NCBI GenBank assembly: GCA_020072785.1
Contig: JAIQGG010000002.1
Span: 434,001 to 498,000 of the forward strand
DNA length: 64,000 nucleotides
Direction: 5' to 3'
Source: Terriglobia bacterium
GTDB taxonomy: Bacteria; Acidobacteriota; Terriglobia; Acidiferrales; UBA7541
Under the pieces are notes generated by a model. The model was not told where the DNA came from. It was given only the letters and a program-made list of their open reading frames with translations, and did not search any database. Both the position numbers and the translations under genes were made by a program. Positions 40,815 to 48,973 of the stretch are shown in pieces. Positions within the stretch are counted from its first letter, which is position 1, and each line of letters starts with the position of its first letter.

Positions 40815-43361
40815 ATGGCCAGGAAGAAAACCAAGGCAGTGCGCGCCAAAGGCAAGAAGACGGCCACGAAACTTGCGGGCGCAATCTTCAGCGCCAAGGG
40901 GCCCGGGAAGTGGGTGGGCCAGCCGATCCGCCGGAAGGAAGAAGACCGCCTGGTGCGGGGCAAGGGCATTTATGTGGACGACCAGAAGATGCCCGGGATG
41001 GCGCACATCCGCTTCGTGCGCTCACCCTTTGCGCACGCCAATATCCGCAGCGTGGATGTTTCCCGCGCCGCCGAAGCCCCGGGAGTGCTGTGCACGCTGA
41101 CCGGCGCGGAAGTCGCCGGGATGGTGCAGCCGTTTATCGAGATCGGCCCGGACGTCGGCCAGAAGGTCGCCGATTATCCGATGGGCGTGAACAAGGTGGT
41201 GTACCAGGGCGAGCCGGTGGCCGCGGTGGTGGCGGACACGCGCATGGCCGCGGAGGACGCCGCGGAGCTGGTGGAAGTGGACTACGAGCCGCTGCCGCCG
41301 GTGATGACCGCCGAGGATGCGCTGAAGGACGAAACCCTCGTGCATCCCACGATGGGCACGAACCGCAACTGGCACGGAATGTTCGAATACGGCGACGTGG
41401 AGAAGGCCTTCCAGAACGCCGCGCACGTGGTGCACATCGGGCGCATGCATTTTCACCGCTTCTCGTCCACGCCGCTGGAGACCAACGGGATCATCGCGCT
41501 GTGGGATTCGAAAGCCGACCGCATCGAGTTCTGGTCCAACAACACGTTTCCGGCGTTTGCGGCGCAGTTTCTCTCGCCGGCGCTGGGCGTGCGCATCGAC
41601 CAGATTCACATGAAGAGTTTCGACATCGGCGGGGGCTTCGGCATCAAGATCACCAACTACCCGTACATGGCGCTGTGCGCCCTGGCTTCGCGCAAGCTGG
41701 GGGGCAAGCAGGTGAAGTGGACGGAGACGCGCACCGAGCACATGCTGGCGAGCGCGCACGGCAATGAGCGCACTTTCTACGACACGCGGGTGGCGCTGGA
41801 CAAGAACGGGGTGATCACCGCGCTCGATTCGCGGCACGTGGACGATTGCGGCGCCTACCCGCGTTACGAGCCGCTGGGCTGCGTCATCTGGGCGCAGGTG
41901 CTGCCCGGGGCCTACCGGCTGCGTAACGTGCGCATCGACATGAACCAGATCGTCAGCAACAAGTGCCCGGTGGGCCCGAACCGCGGCTATTCGCGCATGC
42001 AGCAACTGTGGTTCATGGAGCGCGTGCTGGACATCTGCGGGCACACGCTGGGCATTCCCACCGACGAAATGCGGGTGCGCAACTACATCCGCAAGGAGGA
42101 GATGCCCTACGAGACGCCCAACGGCTGCGTCTACGATTCCGGGGACTACGCCGGGATGCTGGCGCTGGGCAAGAAGCTGATCGGCTGGGACGAGTGGAAG
42201 AAGAAGCAAGCCGCGGCGCGCAAGGAAGGGCGCTGGCTGGGCATCGGCATCGGCTCGACGCTCGATTCCGGCACGAACAACTTCGGCCAGGCGCGCATCA
42301 TCAACGCCGGCGCACCGTTTTCCGGGCAGTCCAAGGCGGCCATCGCCAAGCTGGACATTTACGGCGAAGTGGTGGTGAGCATGGGCTCGGTGCCGCAGGG
42401 GCAGGGCCATGAAACCACGGCGGCGCAGACCGTCGCGGAAGTGCTGAACATTCCGCCGGACCTGGTGAAGGTGAAACCGGGCTTCGACACCGAGCAGAAC
42501 GTCTACACGGGGCACACCGGCACGTATGCCAGCCAGTTCGCGGTCACCGGGCTTTCCGCGATCAACGGCGCGGCAGAGAAGCTGAAGAAGGAAATGGCGC
42601 GGCTGGCGGCGTGGGTGCTCAAGGCCAAGGAGAAAAATCTGGAGTTCGGCGTCGGGGAGCAGGGGCCGGAAGTCCGGGTGAAAGGGAAGAAGGGGAAGTC
42701 GATCAATTACTGGGCGCTCGCCAACATCGTCAACGTCAACAACGCCGATATGCCGGAAGAGTTGTGGGACGTGACGCTGAACTGCCGGCACGTCTACCAC
42801 GCGCCGTTCCACGTGCCGGATCTCCAGCGGAAATTCGGCAACCTGACGCTGACCTACGCGGCGCAGATCCACCTCGCGGTCGTCGAAGTGGACCGGGAGA
42901 CGTTCCAGCCCAAGATTCTGGCCTATGCCTGCGTGGACGACTGCGGCCGGGCCATCAACCCGCGCATCGTGCAGGGGCAGGTGCATGGCTGCACGGCGCA
43001 CGGCATTGGCGCGGCGCTCATGGAAAACTGCGCCTACGACGCCGACGGCAACCTTCTGGCATCCACCTTCAGCGATTACACGCCGATCACCGTGATGAAC
43101 ATGCCCGATCTGCTGTACGGGCACATCGAATCGCCTTCGCCGTTCTCGTTTAACGGCGCCAAGGGCATGGGCGAGGGCGGAGCGGCGCCGGTGCACACCA
43201 TCTCCGCGGCACTGCAGGATGCCCTCTATTCGAACGGAGTCATCATCGAGGAGTCGCACAACAACGGCGATTCCATCTACCGCGCGCTGGAGCGCGCCCG
43301 CGCCGGCGAATATGCCTCCGTGGTGCGCGTCGAGCACCGCAAGGCAGCGCGCGCCCGGTGA
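40815..43361 (+). CDS. xanthine-dehydrogenase-family molybdenum subunit, substrate unknown
   Basis: An 848-residue catalytic subunit. The N-terminal 40 residues are Lys/Ala-rich and unlike the family. Then 'WVGQPIRRKEEDRLVRGKGI' starts the usual domain. Moco contacts include 'MKSFDIGGGFGIKITNYPYM'. The active-site loop reads 'GPNRGYSRMQQ': it is neither the AYxCSFR of form I CO dehydrogenase nor the AYRGAGR of form II. The catalytic Glu is kept in 'GAKGMGEGGAAP'. So it hydroxylates some other carbon, likely on an N-heterocycle or aldehyde. It is the last structural gene, 15 bp after coxG. A ketopantoate-reductase-like gene follows 31 bp later. Confidence 0.92.
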   Translation: MARKKTKAVRAKGKKTATKLAGAIFSAKGPGKWVGQPIRRKEEDRLVRGKGIYVDDQKMPGMAHIRFVRSPFAHANIRSVDVSRAAEAPGVLCTLTGAEVAGMVQPFIEIGPDVGQKVADYPMGVNKVVYQGEPVAAVVADTRMAAEDAAELVEVDYEPLPPVMTAEDALKDETLVHPTMGTNRNWHGMFEYGDVEKAFQNAAHVVHIGRMHFHRFSSTPLETNGIIALWDSKADRIEFWSNNTFPAFAAQFLSPALGVRIDQIHMKSFDIGGGFGIKITNYPYMALCALASRKLGGKQVKWTETRTEHMLASAHGNERTFYDTRVALDKNGVITALDSRHVDDCGAYPRYEPLGCVIWAQVLPGAYRLRNVRIDMNQIVSNKCPVGPNRGYSRMQQLWFMERVLDICGHTLGIPTDEMRVRNYIRKEEMPYETPNGCVYDSGDYAGMLALGKKLIGWDEWKKKQAAARKEGRWLGIGIGSTLDSGTNNFGQARIINAGAPFSGQSKAAIAKLDIYGEVVVSMGSVPQGQGHETTAAQTVAEVLNIPPDLVKVKPGFDTEQNVYTGHTGTYASQFAVTGLSAINGAAEKLKKEMARLAAWVLKAKEKNLEFGVGEQGPEVRVKGKKGKSINYWALANIVNVNNADMPEELWDVTLNCRHVYHAPFHVPDLQRKFGNLTLTYAAQIHLAVVEVDRETFQPKILAYACVDDCGRAINPRIVQGQVHGCTAHGIGAALMENCAYDADGNLLASTFSDYTPITVMNMPDLLYGHIESPSPFSFNGAKGMGEGGAAPVHTISAALQDALYSNGVIIEESHNNGDSIYRALERARAGEYASVVRVEHRKAARAR

Positions 43362-43392
43362 CACTGCCCGGAAGCCGTATCGTGATCCTCGG

Positions 43393-44340
43393 ATGAAGCG
43401 CATCTGCATCATTGGTGTGGGCTCAATCGGGAGCCTGTACGCCGCGCATCTGGCGCGCGTCGCGGAGGTGTGGGCCTTTGTGCGCCGCCCCGAGCACGCC
43501 CGCGCGCTGAACGAGCAGGGGCTGCGCGTTACCGGCACGCACGAGTTCCACGTGAAACTGCGCGCTTCGAACGAGCCCGCCGAGATGCCGCAGTTCGACC
43601 TGGGCATCGTCTGCTGCAAGGCCACGCAAACCGAGGACGCGATGCGGCCGGTGGCGCATCTGTTCCGCAACGGCACCGTGCTCTCTTCGCAGAACGGTTT
43701 GGGCTCCGAAGAGATCATCGCCGCGCTGACCAAGGGTTATGTCATCCGCGGCACGACGTTCATGAGCGGCACCCGCCACAGCGACACCCACGTCCAGCTC
43801 GAACTGGACACTGAGACCTGGATAGGGCCGTTCGAGCCGACCAACACACCTTTTTCGCTGGTGCAAGAGGCCGCCGACCTGATCAATGCGGCCGGGTTGA
43901 AAGCTGTCGCGCTGGAAGACGCGCGGCCGGCGCAGTGGTCCAAGCTCATCTTCAACGCCTCGGTCAATTCCGTCGCTGCGTTGACGGAGCTGGTGCACAG
44001 CTTTCATTATGCCGAAGAGAAGAAGTTCGACGACCTCGGGCATCTGCTGCACGACCTGATCGAGGAAGGAAAGTGCGTCGCCGCGGGCCTCGGCGTAAAG
44101 CTCCGCGAGGATCCCTGGGAGATGAACAAGATCGGCGCGCGGACCGATCACCCGCCTTCGATGCTCTACGACATCCGCCACAAGCTGCGCACCGAAGTGG
44201 ATTTTCTCGGCGGGGCCATCGCCCGCGAGGCGCACCGTGCCGGCATTCCCGCTCCGCTGCACAGCGCGCTGTACCGGCTGATTCGGGGCAAGGAAGCGTC
44301 CTGGACCTACCGCGGGAAGAAAGAGGGGGCGGCGGGATGA
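43393..44340 (+). CDS. 2-dehydropantoate 2-reductase-like protein (first copy)
   Basis: A 315-residue NADPH enzyme of the PanE/ApbA family. The Rossmann motif 'MKRICIIGVGSIGSLYAAHL' is canonical. 'SSQNGLGSEEIIAALTKGYV' and 'WSKLIFNASVNSVAAL' (the catalytic Lys in the latter) are typical. The active-site Glu and Asn appear in the C-terminal helical domain. A single pantothenate gene would not need two paralogues in a catabolic operon, so this one likely reduces a pathway ketone or acts on another 2-oxo acid. The start at 43393 is chosen because the Rossmann fold begins at once. The gene overlaps the next by 4 bp (ATGA). Confidence 0.87.
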   Translation: MKRICIIGVGSIGSLYAAHLARVAEVWAFVRRPEHARALNEQGLRVTGTHEFHVKLRASNEPAEMPQFDLGIVCCKATQTEDAMRPVAHLFRNGTVLSSQNGLGSEEIIAALTKGYVIRGTTFMSGTRHSDTHVQLELDTETWIGPFEPTNTPFSLVQEAADLINAAGLKAVALEDARPAQWSKLIFNASVNSVAALTELVHSFHYAEEKKFDDLGHLLHDLIEEGKCVAAGLGVKLREDPWEMNKIGARTDHPPSMLYDIRHKLRTEVDFLGGAIAREAHRAGIPAPLHSALYRLIRGKEASWTYRGKKEGAAG

Positions 44341-45527
44341 GCGGGGGAGCGATGGCGTTTCCACTGGACCAGGAAAAATGGCGGCGCATCCGCGAGCGGA
44401 TGGCGAAGGAAAATCTGGACGCGATCGTGGTACGCGCGCCGGATAACGTCCTCTACCTCACGAACTACTGGACGATGAAGGGCTACGACCTGGCGATCTT
44501 CCCGCGCGAGGGCGACCCCACGCTGGTGGTGGTGGAGCCGCAGTTTCGCGAGGCGCAGCGCACCGCCTGGAACCAGGATGTGCGGTTCTTCCGCTTCTAC
44601 AATCCGGCAGATCCCCGCCCGCCGATGATCCGCTCGCTGGAGATGGCCATCGACGTCCTGCGTGAGCGCAAGCTCACAGGGCGGGTGGGCATTGAGCTCT
44701 CGCAGAGCTCGCAGATCTGCGACCGCATGGTGGGCGAGCCGACGGTGTATTGGAAGGGCTTCTACGACGCGTTCTTTGCGGCCTGCCGCGAGGTGGTAGA
44801 CGCCGCGACGATCCTCGCCGAGCTGCGCATGATCAAGACGCCGCAGGAGATCGAGCGCATGCGTCTGGCCAACGAGCTGGCGGCCATCGGCATGGAGCAC
44901 GCGCGCGACAACATCCGCCCGGGAATGAAAGAGAGTGAAGTGGCGGCGATGATCGAAGGCCACATCCACGCCGTGGGCGTGGGCTACAAGGACAAGGTGG
45001 AGATGGCGCGGGCGTTCACGCTGGTGTGGTCCGGGCGGGGCATCGCCACGTTCACGGCCACCAGCCACCGCCCGGTCGTCGAAAACGAGCCGACGCTGGT
45101 GGAAATCTGGGTGTGCGCGGACGGCTACTGGACCGACCTGACCAAGAATCTGTGCCCCGGGCGGCTCACCGCCGAGTACAATACTCTGCTCGACCAGTTG
45201 CTGAAGATCTACCAGGACGCCATCGGCTGCGTGCGCGACGGCGCGCCGCTCGGGGAGATCGACCGCAGTATCCGCAAAGGGATCGCCGCCGCGGGCTATC
45301 CGGGGCAGCCGTCGCATCCCGTGGCGCACGGCGTGGGCGCGCGGGCGCACGAGCCGCCGTATTCGCACCAGGCCGCGCCGGGCACGATACGCGCGGGCAT
45401 GGTGCTGGCCATCGAGCCGGGCCTGTACTGGGAAGGCGGCGGCGGGCTGCGTCTGGAAGACAATTTTCTAGTGACCGCGAACGGCTGCGAACGACTCTGT
45501 CCTTACCCGGACGATTTTCGCCGCTGA
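44337..45527 (+). CDS. M24-family protein (Xaa-Pro peptidase/creatinase fold), metal-site intact
   Basis: A 396-residue pita-bread protein. The N-terminal creatinase-like domain spans about residues 10-165 and the catalytic domain about 170-396. The metal ligands can be read as 'LVEIWVCADGYWTDLTKNL' (first Asp replaced by Glu, second Asp kept), 'HPVAHGVGARAHEPPY' (His), 'VLAIEPGLY' (Glu) and 'GLRLEDNFLV' (Glu). Four of the five are canonical and the Glu may substitute. It could cleave Xaa-Pro or another amide or C-N bond. The start (ATG 44337) overlaps the reductase stop as ATGA. A paralogue at 46835 has lost most ligands. Confidence 0.87.
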   Translation: MSGGAMAFPLDQEKWRRIRERMAKENLDAIVVRAPDNVLYLTNYWTMKGYDLAIFPREGDPTLVVVEPQFREAQRTAWNQDVRFFRFYNPADPRPPMIRSLEMAIDVLRERKLTGRVGIELSQSSQICDRMVGEPTVYWKGFYDAFFAACREVVDAATILAELRMIKTPQEIERMRLANELAAIGMEHARDNIRPGMKESEVAAMIEGHIHAVGVGYKDKVEMARAFTLVWSGRGIATFTATSHRPVVENEPTLVEIWVCADGYWTDLTKNLCPGRLTAEYNTLLDQLLKIYQDAIGCVRDGAPLGEIDRSIRKGIAAAGYPGQPSHPVAHGVGARAHEPPYSHQAAPGTIRAGMVLAIEPGLYWEGGGGLRLEDNFLVTANGCERLCPYPDDFRR

Positions 45528-45529
45528 AC

Positions 45530-45556
45530 TGACTGCTTCGCGGGCACACATACAAT
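45530..45556 (-). repeat. palindromic repeat family, copy 6 (inverted, degenerate)
   Basis: On the minus strand it reads GTATGTGTGCCCGCGAAGCA followed by GTCAGT, matching the TGTATGTGTGACCGCGAAGC of copy 1. It is just upstream of the M20 gene start, in the only real gap of this stretch of the operon. Confidence 0.55.
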
Positions 45557-45572
45557 GGAGACGGATGACGAA

Positions 45573-46814
45573 ATGAATCCCGACCTGGCTAAAACAATCC
45601 TCGCGCAAATCCGCGAGGAAGAGATCGTGGCGATGAGCTGTGACGTGGTAAATATCCAGAGCCCCACGGGCGAAGAAGGCGAGATGGCGCGCTACATGCG
45701 CCGCACCTTCGAAGAGGCCGGACTGCAGGTGGCCTGGCAGGAGGTCGAGGAAGGCCGCGCCAACGTGGTGGGCCTGTGGGAAGGCACGGCAAACGGCAAG
45801 AGCGTGATGTTCAACGGGCACATGGACACTTCCAACACCGGCCGGGAGACGTACCTGACCGGGCGAGGCTACAAGGCCAAGGCCATCATCGAAAAGGGCC
45901 TGATCTACGGCCTGGGCATCTACAACATGAAGGGCGCGCTAGTCTGCTACACGCAGGCGGTGAAGGCGCTGATGCGCGCGGGGGTGAAGCTGGACGGCGA
46001 TGTGAGCATCGCGGCGGTGGCCGGGGAGATCGAGAAGACGCAGTGGAGCGATGAGTTCCTCGGCAAGGAGTACCGCGGCTACGGCGTGGGCACGCACCAC
46101 CTGGTGAATCACGGGGTGACGCCGGACATGTGCATCCTCGGCGAGCCGACGGACCTGCAACTGGTTCTGGGGCATTACGGCACGATGTGGGCGCGCATTT
46201 CGACGCACGGCCACTACGTGCACACGGCGTTCACGCGCGGCAAGCAGGACCACAGCTCGGTCTTCCGCATGACGAAGATTCTCCCCGCGGTCTATGACTG
46301 GATCGCGGCGTGGGAGAAGAAGGCCGTGTACGAGGGGCAGCCGGGAGTGGTGAACGTGGGCTGCATCCGCGGGGGCTACCCCTGGCGCGTGAGCCGCACG
46401 CCGGATCGCACCGACGTGTTCCTGGACGTGCGCGTGCCGCCGACCATGCCGCTGAAGGAAGCGCGCAAGGCGCTGAAGCAGCTGGTGCTGGAGCTGCGCA
46501 AGGCGCATCCGGACTACGGCATCGAACAGGAGATTTTCGTTTCCGTGCCCGGCGCGGAGATCAGCAAGGATCACGAGCTGGTGAAGACCATCGAGGCGTG
46601 CCATCAGAAGGTGCTGGGCACGGCGCCGAAGCACACCACCGTGCTGTGGGATTCCGACGCTTCGGTGATGACGCGCTTCGGCATCGAAACGCTGAATTAC
46701 GGCCCTTCGAGCGGCCCGCGCGATGCGGAAGGCGAGAAGGTGGCCATCGAAACGCTGGTCAACACGACGAAAGTTTACGCGCTGGCGGTCGCCGAACTCT
46801 GCGGCGCGCGCTGA
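45573..46814 (+). CDS. M20-family amidohydrolase with altered metal ligands
   Basis: A 413-residue protein of the ArgE/DapE/acetylornithine deacetylase type. The first metal motif 'VMFNGHMDTSNTG' is intact. The second is 'YGLGIYNMKGALV', where the bridging Asp of the usual 'DMKG' is Asn. The Glu-Glu pair motif is replaced by 'AAVAGEIEKTQWSDEF'. 'CILGEPTDLQLVLGHYG' and the dimerisation domain 'HGHYVHTAFTRGKQDHSS' are normal. The last ligand His, usually near the C-terminus, is not apparent in 'NYGPSSGPRDAEGEKVA'. So hydrolysis may use one metal or a different set of residues. An ATG at 45555 is an alternative start. Confidence 0.85.
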   Translation: MNPDLAKTILAQIREEEIVAMSCDVVNIQSPTGEEGEMARYMRRTFEEAGLQVAWQEVEEGRANVVGLWEGTANGKSVMFNGHMDTSNTGRETYLTGRGYKAKAIIEKGLIYGLGIYNMKGALVCYTQAVKALMRAGVKLDGDVSIAAVAGEIEKTQWSDEFLGKEYRGYGVGTHHLVNHGVTPDMCILGEPTDLQLVLGHYGTMWARISTHGHYVHTAFTRGKQDHSSVFRMTKILPAVYDWIAAWEKKAVYEGQPGVVNVGCIRGGYPWRVSRTPDRTDVFLDVRVPPTMPLKEARKALKQLVLELRKAHPDYGIEQEIFVSVPGAEISKDHELVKTIEACHQKVLGTAPKHTTVLWDSDASVMTRFGIETLNYGPSSGPRDAEGEKVAIETLVNTTKVYALAVAELCGAR

Positions 46815-46834
46815 GGAGGGAGACGCAGGACACC

Positions 46835-47971
46835 ATGCCTAGTCCGCAGGAGATCGAGCGCCGCTACAAGAACATTCGCGCCGCGATGGCCGCCGAGAAG
46901 GTGGACGCGCTTATCGTGTGCGGCAACCAGTACGCCGGTTTCGAAGGCGCCGTGCGCTACACCTCGGACTTCGAAATCGTGCACCGCTACGTCTACGTGC
47001 TGATCCCCCTCGAGGGCGACCCGACGCTGGTGTTTCCGCGCGAGGCGCGCTGGATCGGGGACAAGAAGAAAACCTTTGTGCGCGAGCACGTGTGGGCGGA
47101 GATTCCCGGGAAGTGGCTGCGGGAAAAGGCCGAGGAGAAGCAGTGGTCGCGCGTCGCGGTCCACGGCCTGGACTTCGTCATGGCCGTGCGCGATTACCGC
47201 GAGCTGGAGATCGGCTCGTTCGACCTGGTGCCCTTCGACGTGCCTTTCGACATGGCCCGCGCGGTGAAGAGCGAGGAAGAGCTGGCCGGCGTGCGCGACA
47301 GCATGGACATCATCCTCGACGGCTTCCGCGCGCTGCTGAAGGGTTACGAGCCGGGGAAGAGCGAGGCGGAGATCATGGCCCCGGCGGTCGAGCGCTTTTT
47401 CGCGCGCGGAGCCGGGCCGCGCATGATGAACATCGTTCTGTGCGGAACGCGCGGGGAAGCCGAGGCGCACTTCAAGGTGCCGTCGCTGCGCGCGGTGGCT
47501 GCCGACGACCTGCTGCTCTACTCGCTGGAAATCACCGGCGTGGACGGCTACTGGGTGGAGTTTTCGCGCGCTTTGATCCGCGGCAACCCCAGCCCGCGCA
47601 CCCGGGCCATGAGCGACGTCTATCCCGAGGCCATGGAGGCCGCGCGGCGGTTGATGCGCGAGGGCGAGCTGGCCTGCAACGTGCACAAGGCCGCCGCGGA
47701 CATTTTCGCCAAGGCGGGATTCACCCTGGGCCATCTCACCGGGCACTCCATCGGCCTGACGATGCTCGAGTATCCGTCCATCGGGGCGAACACCAAGGTC
47801 GAGTTGAAGGAGAACATGGTTCTCAGCTTTCATCCGCAGGTAGTGGATCAGGACGGCCAGGTCTGCCTGTACACGCAGGACACCTTCCGCGTGGGCAAGA
47901 GCGAAGGCGAGTGCCTGGTGAACATTCCGTGGAAGTTTTATAACGGCTCAGAAACGGTGGGGAAAGCATGA
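46835..47971 (+). CDS. M24-family protein with degenerate metal site (creatinase-like?)
   Basis: A 378-residue paralogue of the protein at 44337. The fold is kept ('EIERRYKNIRAAMAAEKVDA' N-terminus; catalytic domain from about residue 165). The metal residues are changed: 'LLYSLEITGVDGYWVEFSRA' lacks the first Asp and has Glu for the second. 'HLTGHSIGLTMLEYPSIG' keeps one His. 'ENMVLSFHPQVVDQ' has His where Glu is usual. 'CLYTQDTFRV' has Gln where Glu is usual. Creatinase shares this fold without metal and uses a His, so C-N hydrolysis of an amidine or urea-like compound is possible. A scaffold role is the alternative. The 3' end overlaps the next gene as ATGA. Confidence 0.85.
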   Translation: MPSPQEIERRYKNIRAAMAAEKVDALIVCGNQYAGFEGAVRYTSDFEIVHRYVYVLIPLEGDPTLVFPREARWIGDKKKTFVREHVWAEIPGKWLREKAEEKQWSRVAVHGLDFVMAVRDYRELEIGSFDLVPFDVPFDMARAVKSEEELAGVRDSMDIILDGFRALLKGYEPGKSEAEIMAPAVERFFARGAGPRMMNIVLCGTRGEAEAHFKVPSLRAVAADDLLLYSLEITGVDGYWVEFSRALIRGNPSPRTRAMSDVYPEAMEAARRLMREGELACNVHKAAADIFAKAGFTLGHLTGHSIGLTMLEYPSIGANTKVELKENMVLSFHPQVVDQDGQVCLYTQDTFRVGKSEGECLVNIPWKFYNGSETVGKA

Positions 47972-48897
47972 GCACGAAAATCTGCATCGTCGGCTGCGGC
48001 GCCATCGGCAGCCTGTTCGCAGCGCACCTGGCCAAGCTCGCGGACGTGGAAGTGCACGCCTACGACGTCTCGAAGGAGCACACCAAGGCCATCAACGAGC
48101 GCGGGCTGCGCATCAGCGGCGCGGCGGACTTTACCGCCAAGCTGCACGCCACGACCGACGCGCGGGAAATTCCGCCGTGCGAATTCGGCATCGTGGCCAC
48201 CAAGAGCACGCACACGCGCGGCGCCATCGAGCAGACCGCGCACCTCTTCGGGGAGAACAGCGCCGTCTGCTCGGTGCAGAACGGCGTGGGCAACGAAGAG
48301 ATCATCGCCGAGCAGGTGAAATACGTGATTCGCGGCACGACGTTTCCCGCGGGGCACGTGATCGAGCCGGGCCACGTGGGCTTCGACATCAACGGGGACA
48401 CCTGGATCGGGCCGTACGAGCCGACCAAGACCCCCTATGCGCGCGTCGAGAAGCTCGCCGAGCTGCTGAACCGCGCGGGGATGAAAGTCGTGCCGCTGCA
48501 GGATGCCCGCGGGGCGCAGTGGACCAAGCTGATCTTCAACGCGGCGACGAATCCTGTGGGCGCGCTCACGCTGCTGCATCACGGAGCGGCCACGCGCTTC
48601 GCTCCGACCGGCGCGCTTTTTAACGCGCTGATTGCCGAAGGCGAAGCCGTGGCCAAGGCCCTGGGCATCACGCTGCACGGCGATCCGCGGGCGCTGGTGC
48701 AGAAGGGCGCCAGCGCGCCAGGCAAGCACAAAGCCAGCATGCTGCAGGACATTCTGGCGAAGCGCCAGACCGAAGTGGATTTCATGAACGGCGCGATCGC
48801 GAACTGGGGCGAGAAGGCGGGTGTGCCCACGCCGCTCAACCGCGCGGTGTGGCAGTTGATCAAGGGGCTTGAGCATTCCTGGACGGACCCGGCCTGA
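47968..48897 (+). CDS. 2-dehydropantoate 2-reductase-like protein (second copy)
   Basis: A 309-residue PanE/ApbA-family oxidoreductase. 'KICIVGCGAIGSLFAAHLAK' binds NADP. 'CSVQNGVGNEEIIAEQVKYV' and 'WTKLIFNAATNPVGALTLLH' match the first copy at 43393. The two are clear paralogues (similar 'IRGTTF', 'TWIGPYEPTKTPY' and 'EVDFMNGAIANWGEKAGVPT' segments) but are diverged. Two in one operon suggest two reductions, or a heterodimer. The ATG at 47968 overlaps the previous stop. It is followed by a 76-bp gap with no terminator before the LLM gene. Confidence 0.87.
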   Translation: MSTKICIVGCGAIGSLFAAHLAKLADVEVHAYDVSKEHTKAINERGLRISGAADFTAKLHATTDAREIPPCEFGIVATKSTHTRGAIEQTAHLFGENSAVCSVQNGVGNEEIIAEQVKYVIRGTTFPAGHVIEPGHVGFDINGDTWIGPYEPTKTPYARVEKLAELLNRAGMKVVPLQDARGAQWTKLIFNAATNPVGALTLLHHGAATRFAPTGALFNALIAEGEAVAKALGITLHGDPRALVQKGASAPGKHKASMLQDILAKRQTEVDFMNGAIANWGEKAGVPTPLNRAVWQLIKGLEHSWTDPA

Positions 48898-48973
48898 GCG
48901 GGTGGTTGCGCAGCGCCGGCTATCTGCCGGAAACTTTTGGTTTTTTATTCAGGGAAAGGGAAGGCAAATACAT

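Noticed and set aside
38951-43361. Calling the four-gene set a carbon monoxide dehydrogenase
   Set aside because: The active-site loop lacks both the form I and form II motifs, so only the wider xanthine-dehydrogenase family is supported.
41022-43733. A 903-codon open frame on the minus strand, opposite the molybdenum subunit
   Set aside because: High-GC genes give long antisense frames. This one is rich in His/Arg/Val with no family signature, while the + strand has complete motifs.
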